DNA from: Notamacropus eugenii | Taxonomy: Eukaryota; Chordata; Mammalia; Diprotodontia; Macropodidae | DNA: 64,000 bases | NCBI RefSeq assembly: GCF_028372415.1 | Contig: NC_092874.1 | Location: 335,872,651-335,936,650 of the forward strand | Reading direction: 5' to 3' | In this document: piece by piece, positions 22,395 through 33,109 of the stretch | Numbering within the stretch: position 1 is the first letter of the stretch | Layout of the letters: every line of letters begins with the position of its first letter | The notes under the pieces: generated by a model | Databases searched by the model: none | Seen by the model: the letters and a program-made list of their open reading frames with translations, nothing else | Told to the model about the DNA's origin: nothing | Position numbers and translations under genes: made by a program

Positions 22395-22965
22395 GCAGTT
22401 CCTACTACTCACAGTTGTTATTTGTCCTTTGCCCTGGTAGAAGACCATGACATCAGGAAGGTGACATGCAAGTGAATTGGGTTTGATTGAAGGAGGGCTG
22501 TGTCTCCTCCAGAGCAATCTGGGTCCAGTGGTAAGATACAGATCAGGATAACTGGAGATAGCCTTGGAAGCTGTGGGAGACTTTGGCTTTTTCAAGTTCA
22601 GGTTTTCCCAGGTCTCAGTCTGACTGAGGCAATGCCCATTCAATTATTAAAGCTAGATAAGAAATAAGGCAAAAGAACGGCCTCTTTTACCTAGTCAAAT
22701 AAATAAATAAATCTCGGAGTGGAAGACCCTCAGTCAGACCGAGATCTCAAAAAGATCTTGGCTTAAACAGGCCAAAGTCTCCCACAGCTTCCAGTCATCT
22801 CCAGTCATTCTGATCTGTATCTTTCCACTGGACCCAGATGGCTCCCTAGTGAGAAGGTGAGGCTGGTGAGGGCACAGCCCTTCCTCTCAATCACCTTCCA
22901 GATGTTATGGTCTTCTTCGACAAGGAAGGACAGACACCAACAACATATAGAAGCCAAACTGTTCC
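22395..22965. repeat. Two repeat X segments in opposite orientation
   Basis: 22,395-22,735 is antisense (AAGACCATGACATCAGGAAG, CAATCTGGGTCCAGTGGTAA, CTCAGTCTGACTGAGGCAAT). 22,740-22,965 carries the same family in sense (AGTCTCCCACAGCTTCCAGT, CCACTGGACCCAGATGGCTC, GATGTTATGGTCTTCTTCGA, ACACCAACAACA). The result is a head-to-head inverted repeat with arms of about 220 bp. Confidence 0.75.
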
Positions 22966-23254
22966 GTTTGGCCCCAGAGAGCAGAACTAGTAGAAATGGG
23001 TAGAAGTTGAGAAGAGGCAGATTTAGGCTTGATGTGAAGGAAAACTTCATATCAATTACAGTTATCCCAAAGGGGAATGAGTTGTCTTGGAAGGCAGTGA
23101 GATCCTCTTGCCCTGCTTCATTAGAAGTCTTCAAGGAAGGGCTAGGTGACCACTTCCTGTTAAGTTGTAGAAAGGAGATATTCTCCAACTTCGAAATTTC
23201 ATGAAAAGAAATAGGTTGCCTCCAGACTCACGTAAGGGGTATAGTAGACATATA

Positions 23255-23505
23255 AAGGCAGCTAGAGGGCACAGTGGATAAAGTACCAGGCCTAAAGTCA
23301 TCTTCCTGAGTTCAAATCTGGCCCCAGACACTTACTAGCAGTGTGACCCTGGGCAAGTCACTTAACCCTGTTTGCCTCAGTTTCCTATCTGTCAAATGAA
23401 CTGGAGGAGGAAATGGCAAACCACTCCTGTATCTTTGCCAAGATAACCTCAAAATGGGGTCAAGAAAAGTTGGACACAACTGAAACAACTCAACAACAAC
23501 AAATA
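23255..23505 (+). repeat. CORE-SINE, near full length
   Basis: GGCAGCTAGAGGGCACAGTG head through GTGTGACCCTGGGCAAGTCA, CTGGAGGAGGAAATGGCAAA, and the tail TGAAACAACTCAACAACAAC. Confidence 0.92.
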
Positions 23506-23509
23506 TAGG

Positions 23510-24750
23510 AGGGAATGACTGAATAAATTAAGCATGACTGTTATTAAATATCATTGGGCCATAGGAAATGACAAAAGGAATATATTCTGAGAAGCCTGGG
23601 AAGATTTGCACAAACTGGTACAAAGGGAGACTTATAAAAGAGTATCAGTGAAACATTAAAAATACAAGGAATAAGAGGAATTTCACAAGGAAATAGAGAC
23701 AAGAAGGGGAGTGTTGGTACGACTATGTTAAATTTAATATACACTTTGTAAAGAAAAAACAAGCTACACATAAATGAGATTCATGATTTCAGTGTTCATT
23801 AACTTCCATTACAAAGAAAAAATTTTAAATTGTATAAAAGAAAAACAAGGTTTTTAAATCACAGGACAGGTGAATACTACATCTCTATAAATAATACAAT
23901 AAATTTTATTGCTACTAGAAAGTATATTGCTAAAAAATATAATAACTCTTAACTGGGGCTTTCCAGTAAAGATAGATAGTAATAAGAGATTTAGAAGGCA
24001 GCCAGGATCCCCAGATAGCCTTCAAAACAACAAATAGAAACACCAGGGAAGAGAAAAAAGGCTACAATATACATAATAGAGAACTGGCAGATGGGCTCCT
24101 TCGTCCTCAGAGACTGTGCTGGTGAGTCTTCTTGTTGGTTTCAGAGCCTCCAGGTTATAAAATATGGCTCCCATTGACCTCTCCAGCCTTCTAAGATCCA
24201 GAAAAAACTGGACTGCTCTATGTTCTCACTTGGTTCCTACCTGGCCTCTATGCATTATTAAATACCAAGTTTCTCTGGCTGACCATCTTGGTTTTGGCTC
24301 TGCTCATGGGCCCAGCCCCACAGAAATTTCTATTAAAGCCTTCTCAGGTGTGTGCAAGCCCAGGGACTCATCCCCCTTCTTCTTTTCACTGATGATGGGT
24401 AAGGCCCAGAGAGTGAAGAGGGACCAGGGCAAGGTCTAGGACCTCCAGCCAAAGAAAGTATTAGAAGTAAGAACTTATAGAATCATTCTACGAATGATGG
24501 TGACATTATACTGATGGTTTCTACACACTTCTTCTACCCTTCCAAGAAAGGGAGAAGAAAACCATCACATAAGGTCCCTAGAGTCCTAGTTTCCACTGTG
24601 TGTGAAGGGTAAGGAAAATGGTGGATGAAAACAGTAATCAATGACCAACAGGAACCCCCCCCAAATATTTTTTTAAAAAAGATATCTACAATATTTCTGG
24701 CATTTATTTGTCTCCACTTTTCTGTTTCTATTATCACCTGCCTAGACTAT
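23510..24750. other. Unassigned SHMT1 intron 1 sequence
   Basis: AT-rich to 24,000, then about 700 bp without recognised exon or repeat. Confidence 0.4.
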
Positions 24751-24754
24751 TGGG

Positions 24755-24995
24755 GGGCAGGACTGGGGGGGGGCAGCTGTGCAGTATCTGGTGCTGTATC
24801 AGGCCTAAGCTGAGTTCAAATACAGCATCAGACATTAGCTGTGTGACCTTAGGCAAGTTACTGAATCCTGTTTGCCTCAGTTTCCTTATCTGGAAAATAA
24901 ACTGGAGAGGAAAATGGCAAACCATTCCAATATTTCTGCCAAGAAAACCCCAAATGGGGCCAGGAAGAGTCAGACAGGACTGAAAATGGCTGTAT
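24755..24995 (+). repeat. CORE-SINE
   Basis: The head is altered by a G-rich patch. Then TGAGTTCAAATACAGCATCA, GTGTGACCTTAGGCAAGTTA, GAGAGGAAAATGGCAAACCA and GGAAGAGTCAGACAGGACTG. Confidence 0.85.
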
Positions 24996-25064
24996 TACAG
25001 CATCATCCTAAAAGTTATTCATGGGGCCATTCCCTTCCCCGCTCCAATCCATCCTTCATGTCAC

Positions 25065-25265
25065 AGTATCATAGACTTAAAACATTTAGAAGGGACTTGG
25101 AGGTTATTTAGTGCGAAACCTTCATTTTATAGATGACAGAACTGAGTCCCAGAAAGGTAAAATAAGTTGCCCAAAGTCATACAAGTTAAATAAGCGGTAG
25201 AGACACAGTCTGAATGAAGGTTCTCCTCTCCTTAAATCAAGGCTTGTTCTAATGCAGCAGATTTT
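25065..25265 (-). repeat. MIR-like SINE, antisense
   Basis: GAAGGGACTTGGAGGTTATT, CATTTTATAGATGACAGAAC, TTGCCCAAAGTCATACAAGT. Confidence 0.7.
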
Positions 25266-25599
25266 CTCAGTCACTGTCAGAATAATCTTTAAGGAGATAT
25301 CTGGTCAACCTTTGACCTGGAAATCTTCAGTCTATTTTTACATAGGATTTACTAGCATGAATATTCTCCCTGCAGGTGTAAGGATTCTAGGAATTAACGT
25401 GTCTTCTAAACTATAAGCTTTCTGGGTTGTTTTTAAAAACTGCCTTTGGCAGCTACTTTTTCCAGCAAATATTTTTTTGTAATGAACTTTGAATAATTTT
25501 CACCTAAGACAGACGTTTTATGTAAATACTCAAAGGACAGCTTATTTGCTAAAGTTACGTAAGAAGTGTTAAGTGCACTTTCCTGCATTCCAAACTCAC

Positions 25600-25940
25600 C
25601 ATTTCTGGGTTGGGTAACTTTGAATAATTGCTAACACTTATCAGGCTTTACAATTCCTATTATCTCAGTTGATCCTCACACCAACCCTGTGAGGTAAGTG
25701 TACTATTATCACCATTTTACTGATGAGGAAACTAAGGTAAATGGAGGTTATTGCCAGGTAACACAACTAGTAAGTTTCTGAAGCAGGATTTGAATTATCT
25801 CTGCTTCCCGGCCGAGCCTTCTATCCCCTTCTATCACCTAACCACCCAAATCTGGATCTCACTTTTCCTCATCTGTAAAACAAAGAGGTTAAACTATGTA
25901 CTTCCGAGGGCTATACCATTCCAAATCTCTGATCCTGTAA
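25600..25940 (-). repeat. MIR-family SINE, antisense
   Basis: TAACACTTATCAGGCTTTAC, CTCAGTTGATCCTCACACCA, CCATTTTACTGATGAGGAAA, GGTAACACAACTAGTAAGTT. Confidence 0.65.
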
Positions 25941-25944
25941 CTAT

Positions 25945-27030
25945 CTGCTAGGCAAACACGAAGTTAGAAATAAAAAATATCAAGGTTATTATTTAACTCC
26001 ACTTATTTTCTGACAGTAACAAAAAACCAAACAGAGCAACCCCTAACCAAGTTTGACCTTGGGCCTGCTTTCTTGTTAGCATTTTTATAAACCCAACCAT
26101 CCCAGAAAAATACGAATCTTTGGGAATTATCAATTTAAATAAAGTCTAACAACACTCCAGTAACAGAGAGGAATTACTTCCCACTGATAAAAGTATTTCA
26201 TATGAGTATAAAGAGTTAAATATAGTCCATGTTCCAGAAAGAGAAGGCAGGGCTTGAAATTATATCCTGGTTGGTCCTATGCCTAACTTATCTGCAGCAA
26301 CTCTGAGCTCGGCCCTCAAGTATAGGCGATGCAGCCCAGGAAGCTTCATATTTGCTAATATACATACATTCCGCAAATCAAATTCATGTGAAAACCACAG
26401 ATTCACTGAAGCTTGCCTCTTATGGTGGCTGAAAACACTCCAATCCTAGAACATAAAAACTTATATTTGAACATTAACTACTCAAGGTCAAAAAACATGA
26501 AAAGTGCAAAAGCAGCATTTCCCAGTCACCAAATAATTAAAGTCCAATGAGAAATGCCCTCTGCTAAGTGGCAGACCTGTCTTTAAAGGGCTTGTGTTCC
26601 AACAGCCTATTTCCTAACTCACTTTCACAAAGCTATTTATTTCTCTGTTGGACAATAAGTCCTTTGATTCATGACAAAAAATATTTCATCAGTGTCACTA
26701 GATGAGAATATGTTCAAAGAAAAGTTAAGAAGGATCTAAGAGAGAACAGAAATCTAAGCGAGGCAAGAGTGGGTACTGAGAGCACTGAATGGGCATGGAG
26801 AGTACAAAAGAGGCTATTTCTTGAGTCAGGAAAACCTGAGTTTAAGACCTGACTGATACATACTGGCCAAGTCATTTATCCTAGGCAAACTCTTTTAAGA
26901 CTCAAAACTTTGAAGCAGTTGTCAATGTGTAAGGATGGAGGAAGTGCTATCAACCTAACTTAGCAATATCAACTTTTGTTGCACCAAATCTAATCAAACC
27001 TAGTAACTTTCAAGTTGATACCATGACATG
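25945..27030. other. Unassigned SHMT1 intron 1 sequence
   Basis: No exon, RNA gene or named repeat recognised, apart from a faint SINE-like patch near 26,800-26,900 (GAGTCAGGAAAACCTGAG). Confidence 0.4.
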
Positions 27031-27034
27031 TTTT

Positions 27035-27480
27035 TGTCCTTCCTTCTCAGAAAAGACCAAGACATCAGAAAGGTGATGTTATGACTTGCAAGTGAATTGG
27101 ATTTAAGTGAGGGAGGATAGTGCAAAGTTTCTGGGTTTCTGGCCAAAACAGGAACAATTGCTATTTACCCTAGCTCTGGGCCATCAGGACCCAAACAATG
27201 ACCAAGTGAGGCTTGGGTTGGGACCTACTGTTGGTCAATCAAAGAAAGTCAGAGTGATGTAGGTTTAAGGCATGGTCTTTAAGAAAGAAATATAGCCTGT
27301 AAACCCCAAGATATCTTTTGACGTTTCAGTGACCAAATTTACATTTCTTTGGGCAGAGCACACAAAGGTAAGGGTATGATATCCTATGTGGACAGAGGGA
27401 GAGGAGGGAAGGAGAAAAGGAGGGAGGAGGGTAAGGAAAGAGGGGAAAAAAGGAAGGAGGGAAGGAAGGATTTCACTCAC
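27035..27480 (-). repeat. Repeat X copy, antisense, internally deleted
   Basis: The 3' part (AAGACCAAGACATCAGAAAG, GATTTAAGTGAGGGAGGATA) jumps directly to the 5' part (GGTTTCTGGCCAAAACAGGA, ATCAGGACCCAAACAATGAC, CCCCAAGATATCTTTTGACG), then a GGAAGG purine run. The central segment is missing. Confidence 0.75.
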
Positions 27481-27929
27481 TACATCACTACTCACAGTCC
27501 TGCCCCAATCCCTCTAACTACTGAATAATTCATTCACACCCTCTTCATTCAAGGAAAACACAAGGGCTAGGCTTATCTACTAGCACAAGACACAAGATTT
27601 ATAAGCTGGACTCTGGATCTTTGCTATCAGCTTGCTTTTTTGAAACACCAGACTAAGCTTCTTCCCCTAAAATAAAAGTCTAAGCCTCAAGACAGAGTTG
27701 CACCTTGATGGTGAATATTTTGTCATTTATACAAGTACTCAGTGAAATACTCTGCCTTGGGTTACTTCTGTTGAGTTCCCTGGGGGTAAAGTTACCGCAG
27801 AAATGTTAAAACCCAAAGGTCAGCAATGTTAAACTCAATTTGTATAGAACAGAGGGGAATCAAAACCAGGTGGAAGAAGACAGCATAAGTTTAGGAAAAG
27901 GTATCATTCATCCATTCACTCAAGAAAAG

Positions 27930-28065
27930 CACAGAGATTTGGAGTCCGAGAAGTATCGCCATCAGTCACTTCCTGTGTAACCTTAGTTTATCTATAAAAC
28001 GAGTGGATTGATTTAAATGACCTGAGATTCCTTCCAGCTCTAAATGCTGCGCTTCTCCAGTAATC
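27930..28065 (+). repeat. MIR-like SINE fragment
   Basis: GATTTGGAGTCCGAGAAGTA, CACTTCCTGTGTAACCTTAG, GATTCCTTCCAGCTCTAAAT. Confidence 0.6.
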
Positions 28066-29292
28066 TACTACACGAACACAACCAGGCTCTGGGGACAGTA
28101 GCAAGCAACTGGAATTTCTTCCTGGTAGGAAAATTCTCCCCCCAATCCATATTGCTGCGAATCTTTAGCGAGAGAAATCTTAGATCTAAGTAGTGAGGCT
28201 CAGACAAGGTACAAGGCTACTAAGCGCCAGAGACAAGATCTGGAAAGCTTTCTTTCAATCCAGTCCAGTACTCCCCACGTTCAGACAAGCAGCCTGTCCC
28301 CGGAGGACAGAAGATCAGAACTCCGGAAGACACATGCACACACTTTCCCCTCAGCTTGAAAAGAAAAAGTACGAAATCCATCCCTCCGAAATCTTCCACC
28401 TACTTTCGGATAGGCAACACACGCAAAGAAACCAGGTCAGGTGAAAGACCCCAATTCATCACCACCCTTTTAAGGTGATCTTCCTGGGCATGTGTAATCT
28501 TTGGCCTAATATACTTGACCTTGGCTTTGGGGGGAAAGAGCGGAAATCGGCTCATTCACCAGAAGCCAATCTGGTTCTCTGCTAGTAAGACATGCAGCCG
28601 GGCGCCCGAACTTGTGTTTCCAGTCCCACCTGGTGCCAGATGTGCAAAGAAGCCCCAGGTCCTTTCTCTCCTCACCTCTCCATAGCTTCTAAATCATCGA
28701 AGGTCCCCCAGAGGGCCACCTTTTTTATTGGGGGGGGAGATTTTTTTGTATCTAATCTGTATATCTTTGGTGAACAAATGCACGAAATGAAATATACAAG
28801 ATTACAACCGAAACCAGCTCTGGCGAGATACAGTATCTAAACAGGAAAACAATAAATCCACCAAGTTCAGCCGCCACGTGAGGAACCGCAGCCCCGGAGT
28901 CACACCCGGGCTGCAAGGAGAGCTCCCCAGCATCCCGGGGAGGCTGGGGTCCAGGGCTTTGAACTCGCCCAAGGTCGGGGGGCGCGGGCGCAGCAGGTCC
29001 GGCCACGCTGATCTGGGGGAGGGGGGACCCTTCCGCTTTGCAGGACACAGAGAGGGCGGGAAATCTCCGTGGGGGGGGTGTCTGAGACCCTCTCCCACGG
29101 GCTACCCGTTAGTTGCTAGTCTCCACGGCAACACCCCCCCACACTTAGAACCCCGGGACCCTCGGAGACCCCCCAAAGACAAGAGCGCGCGTAAGCCACG
29201 TGACGCGGCGCCCCAGCGCAGCCTTGAGCGGGGCGAGGAAGCCGCGGCGGGCACAGCCCGGAGAGCCCCGACGCCGGCCCCAGTCCCCTTAC

Positions 29293-29400
29293 CTCGGCGG
29301 GCACTAACCGGTGAGTTGCAGCAGAAGCCCCGAGCGCGACCGCCTTCAGCCCGCGGTCAGAGATGTCCCTCCGCTGAGCCCCGCCCCCTTTCCAGCCCCG
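29293..29400 (-). other. SHMT1: Inferred SHMT1 untranslated exon 1 (5' limit unknown)
   Basis: Only the 3' boundary is supported, by the donor GTAAGG just below 29,293. The next exon downstream with a good acceptor is the start-codon exon at 21,265, giving a first intron of about 8 kb, as in other mammals where exon 1 is non-coding. The given 5' limit is nominal. Confidence 0.55.
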
Positions 29401-29695
29401 CCAGATACTATAAGCGGGAATGGCTGGGGAGAGGGGAGGAGGGGGGCGGAGCCTACTCTGTCCGAGAGTGGGCACGAGGAAGCAAGCTTTGCTCCGCCCC
29501 TTCCCGCTCTGCCGGACGCTATAGGCGGGAATGGAGGTGGTGGGCGGAGCCACTCAGCCCGGGAGAGGGTACGAGCTCCGCTGCTCTGCTCCCGCCCCCA
29601 GCCCCGCCTCTTCTCGGCTCCGTTCGACGCTCGGGGCAGGAATGGCAGGGGTGGGCGGACCCCTCGGGTCCTAGGAGAGGGTACCAGGGTGCAGA
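29380..29695. repeat. Threefold diverged direct repeat, 111-bp period, in the promoter
   Basis: Landmarks recur at fixed spacing: GCGGGAATGG at 29,414 and 29,525 and GCAGGAATGG at 29,636 (111 and 111). GGGCGGA lies at 29,444, 29,542 and 29,653. GAGAGTGGGCACGAG at 29,464 corresponds to GAGAGGGTACGAG at 29,564 and GAGAGGGTACCAG at 29,675. Copy 1 carries about 13 extra bases between the first two landmarks. Confidence 0.85.
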
Positions 29696-30004
29696 TTTGC
29701 AGAGAAAGGGAGGTGACCGGGCCCTAATCTGGCGCCTCTCCGTCTGGCCAGGCTAATAGGGGAGAAACAGATGCTGCTGTCAGGTGCTCCTAGACTGGAG
29801 CCCTCCCCATTTCAAGCAAGATTTTTAAAAAATTAGTTCTCATGGCATTTTCATGCCCCGGTGGGCCAAGTTCAACCAACTTGCCAACTCTAAAACTGAA
29901 TTAACCTATTATTTCTCAACTGAGCACTCTCAGTTCTCACAGCTACCACCCGAATCCAAGTCCTCATTTCTTATCTGGATTTAGGCACAGCGTCAGCAAG
30001 CAGT

Positions 30005-30120
30005 TATTAAGCATATGTGTGTTTGTATATATAGATAGATGTGTGTGTAGATGTGTGTATATGTATATACATACATACATATGTAATTGCATATATGCGT
30101 GTGCAAATAAAGACACACAT
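30005..30120. repeat. TG/TA-rich microsatellite
   Basis: Mixed (TG)n, (ATAC)n and TATA runs, e.g. GATGTGTGTGTAGATGTGTG and ATACATACATACAT. No gene. Confidence 0.85.
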
Positions 30121-30194
30121 ACATATAGTTCAAAACTACCATCCCCTTACCTGCAGATACTTTGTCCAAAGGAATATACATTTTGATCTCTGGA

Positions 30195-30715
30195 ACTCCG
30201 CGAGATATCTTGGGGTTTACACGCATGATTTCGCTATTAAGGACCCAAATCACTGTGGTTCTCATTGATTGCCCAACAGGTTCCAGTCCAAGCCTCACCT
30301 GGTCATTGTTTGAGCCCTGATGGCTCAGGGTGAGTATAAATGACAATTGATTCTGTTTTGATCAGAAACCCTGAGGGTCTTCCCCTCCCAGACTGATTTG
30401 ATTTTTGTTTTGATCAGGTAAAATAGACCATTCTATTAAATAGTCTCATTTCTTACCTAGTCTTAATCACAGAATGGGCATTGTCTCAGTCAAACTCAGA
30501 CCTGTTAAAGTCCTTAGCTTAAAAAGGTCTCCCATTGCATCCAGGGTCTTCTCCAGTGGTCCTGATGTATATTTTGCCCCTGGATCCACTGGGTGAATGA
30601 GGCTGATGACTTTGCACAGCGCTTTCTCACTTAAATCTAATTCACTTGCAAGTCAGGCATTGCCTTCCTGGTGTTATGACGTGGTCTTCTTCCAGAACAA
30701 TGGACAAAAAGCAAC
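30195..30715 (+). repeat. Repeat X copy
   Basis: GATATCTTGGGGTTTACACG, TCATTGTTTGAGCCCTGATG, AACCCTGAGGGTCTTCCCCT, CAGTCAAACTCAGACCTGTT, GTTATGACGTGGTCTTCTTC. One of the more complete copies, lacking only the 5' purine/pyrimidine run. Confidence 0.78.
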
Positions 30716-30719
30716 AGGG

Positions 30720-30990
30720 GGACAGTCAGTGAAAAGGCATTGAGTCAGCAGATGAAATGTCATAAGGGAGAAATAGGAAGCCAATGTTTCTGGATTGTAG
30801 AGTGTGTGGAAAGGAATAAAGTGCAGGAAGCCTGTAAAAGTAGGGGAAAAAAACCTTCCAATGTGAAAGGTTTTAAAAGTCAGAGGAGTTTATATTTGAT
30901 CCTGGAAGTGATAGGTGCCACTGGATTTGAAATTGCCATGGGGAGAGACTCGGGGTAGGGATATCAATTAAAAGTCTGTTGCAGTAGTAC
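30720..30990 (+). repeat. Old interspersed repeat, family unassigned
   Basis: GAAAGGTTTTAAAAGTCAGA, GGAGTTTATATTTGATCCTG, TCTGTTGCAGTAGTACAATC. Related wording occurs near 12.2 and 49.1 kb, so it is repetitive. Confidence 0.5.
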
Positions 30991-31213
30991 AATCTCTGCA
31001 AAGCCAATGGTCAAATTTTTTGGAATTTTGCAAGCCAGTTGTTAAACACAGTCAGTATGAAATACAATCAGTTCCTGCACCAGAAATGTTATTTGTCAAT
31101 TTAAAAGAATTAGTCCAACCAAAGCAGATGTTATTTTTAATATATTAATTATTTTATTATAATATATTATTTTAATATATTAGATTATTGTGTCTTCAAT
31201 AATGAATGCTTGA

Positions 31214-33109
31214 CTACCAAAAAATACTTTATGGAGCTAGAAAAAACAATAACAAAATTCATCTGGAAGAACAAAAGATCCAGAATATCAAGGGAATTAG
31301 GTGAAAAGAAATGCAAGGGAAGGTAGCCTAGTTGTCCTAGATCTTAAATTAAATTAATTTAATTTAGTTATATTAAATAAAATAAAATTATATATTATAA
31401 ATATAATTTATAAATTAAAGTATATATTATAAATTATATTAAATCAAGTTTAATTATTTATATATTTATTGTTTATTTTTATATATTTATTATATATATT
31501 TAATATATTTATTATATATATTTAATATATATTTATTATAAAACAGCAATCATCAAAACTACTTGGTACAGGCTAAGAAGTAGAGTGGTGGATCCGTGGA
31601 ATAGGTTAGGAACTCAAGATACAACAGTCAATGACTAAAGTAATCCACTATTTGATAAATCCAAAGACTCCAACTTCTGGGATAAGAGCTCACTATTTAA
31701 TAAAAACTGCTGGAAAAACTGGAAAATAGTATGGCAGAACTAGGCATAGACCAACATCTTGTACTCTATGCCAAGATAAAGTAAAAATGGATACATGATT
31801 TAGATATAAAAGCTGATACTATTTAAAAAAACTAGGAGAGGAAGGAATAGTTTCCCTGTTAGATCTATGGAGAAGGGAAGAATTTATGACCAAACAAGAG
31901 ATAGAAAACATTATGAAATGCAAAATGGATGATGTTGATTACATTAAATTGAAAAGTTTTGCACAAACAAAGCCAATGCAACCAAGATTAGAAGGAAAAC
32001 AGAGAGCTGGGAAACAATTTTTACAGTTAGCAAAGACCTGATAAAAGGCCAGTAAAAGTCCTCTAATAAAGGCCTCATTTCTAAAATATGTAAAGAACTG
32101 AGTTGAACTTATAAGAATACAAGTCAGTTCCCAAGTGATAAATGGTCAAAGGATATAAACAGGCAGTTTTCAAATGAAGAAATTAAAGCTATCTATAGTC
32201 ATATGAAAAAATGCTCTAAATCACTATTGATTAGAGAAATGCAAATCAAAATAGTCTGATGTACCACATCACACCTATCAGATTGACTAATATGACAAAA
32301 TAGGAAAATGATAAATGTTGGTAAAGATGTGAGGAAATGGTTGTTGGTGGAGTTGTGAACCAATTCCAACCATTCTGGAAAGCAATTTGAAACTATGCTA
32401 TAAAAGGGCAATAAAACTGTGTATATCCTTTGACCCAGCAATACCACTTCTAGATCTGTATCCCAAAGAGATCATAAAAAAGGGAAAAGGACTCATATGT
32501 ACAAAACTATTTATAACAGCTCTTTTTGTGGTGGCAAAGAACTGGAAGTTGAAGGAATGTCCATTAATTGGGGAATGGCTGAACAAGTTGTGGTATATGA
32601 ATGTAATGGAATATTATTATGCTATTTAGAAATGGTGAGCAGGAGAACTTCAGAAAAACCTAAAAAGACTTATATGAGCTGATGCTGTGTGAGGGGAGCA
32701 GAACCAGGAGAACATTGTACTCAGAAACAGTCACATTGTGTGATACTGACTTTGATAGACTTAGCTCTTCTTGGCAAAGCAAGGACCTAAGACAGCCCCA
32801 AAAGACTCACAATGGAAAATGCCATCTATATCCAGAGAAAGAACTGATGGAGTTTGAATGCAGACTGAAGCATACTATTTGCTCTCCTTTTCTTTTGTTG
32901 TTTTGTTTTATTTCTTATTTCCTCCCATTAGTTCTAATTCTTTACATCATGACTAATGTGAAAAATATGTGAAATATGAATGTATAAGTAGACCCTATAT
33001 CAGATTGCATGCTATCTTGGGGAGGAGGGAGGAAAGGAAGGAGGAAAATTTTAAACTCAAAATCTTATGGAACTGAATGTTGAAATCTAAAAATAAATAA
33101 AGTATAAAA
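31214..33109 (+). mobile_element. 5'-truncated L1 with target-site duplication
   Basis: ORF2 C-terminal region and 3' UTR of a marsupial-type L1: ACTTTATGGAGCTAGAAAAA, CAAACAAGAGATAGAAAAC, TGACCCAGCAATACCACTTC, TAATTGGGGAATGGCTGAAC, AGCAGAACCAGGAGAACATT, AATAAATAAAGTATAAAA. Flanks AATAATGAATGCTTGA (31,198-31,213) and AATAATGAATGTTTGA (33,110-33,125) agree at 15 of 16. Frame broken; a TATA-rich expansion lies at 31,325-31,540. Confidence 0.92.
31325..31540. repeat. AT-only low-complexity expansion inside the L1
   Basis: Over 200 bp made almost solely of A and T (TAAATTAAATTAATTTAATT, TATATATTTAATATATTTAT), interrupting an otherwise alignable L1 ORF2 region. Confidence 0.85.

Larger units (their letters stand above)
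702..29293 (-). other. SHMT1: SHMT1 gene span (3' end outside window)
   Basis: Gene-level entry for cytosolic serine hydroxymethyltransferase, a PLP enzyme that converts serine plus tetrahydrofolate to glycine plus 5,10-methylene-THF. Ten coding exons run in order on the minus strand: 21,246-21,151, 19,774-19,629, 18,348-18,233, 17,560-17,400, 16,222-16,141, 12,708-12,496, 11,634-11,518, 6,258-6,136, 2,011-1,895 and 812-702. They sum to 1,282 coding bases, about 427 residues, and every junction keeps frame. The human protein is 483 residues, so the missing C-terminal exon of about 55 residues must lie left of position 1. Residues such as KKENHRQ, NNKYSEG and the ACNKNTCPG end of exon 10 fit SHMT1 rather than mitochondrial SHMT2, and no transit peptide is present. 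The untranslated first exon is inferred from a donor in the CpG island at 29.3 kb. The gene looks functional. Confidence 0.95.
28860..29760. promoter_or_regulatory. SHMT1: CpG island, SHMT1 promoter and first exon
   Basis: About 900 bp dense in CG dinucleotides within AT-rich surroundings. On the minus strand a consensus donor (GCCGAG|GTAAGG) ends a presumed 5' UTR exon at 29,293. Upstream of it are several GC boxes (GGGCGG on either strand: 29,444, 29,542 and 29,653) and the CCGCTTATAGTA-type TATA-like string at about 29,407-29,418. Transcription start is not determined; the expected range is about 29,300-29,450. A long GC-rich open frame on the plus strand is a composition effect. Confidence 0.8.

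Noticed and set aside
22221-22643. 140-codon minus-strand frame
   Set aside because: It falls across two repeat X segments and a GGAA run, giving SFLLSFLP-type low-complexity residues.
24120-24340. Possible solo LTR (TATAAAA, then ATTAAA about 150 bp later)
   Set aside because: No terminal repeats or family match were seen; the two motifs are common by chance.
1-29293. SHMT2 instead of SHMT1
   Set aside because: There is no mitochondrial presequence before MASTVNGENYKGNLW, and the residues follow SHMT1 throughout.
28878-29756. Open frame of 292 codons on the plus strand
   Set aside because: It lies entirely in the GC-rich CpG island. Low stop density is expected there; the residues are Pro/Arg/Gly-biased, no domain is seen, and the 111-bp repeat explains part of it.
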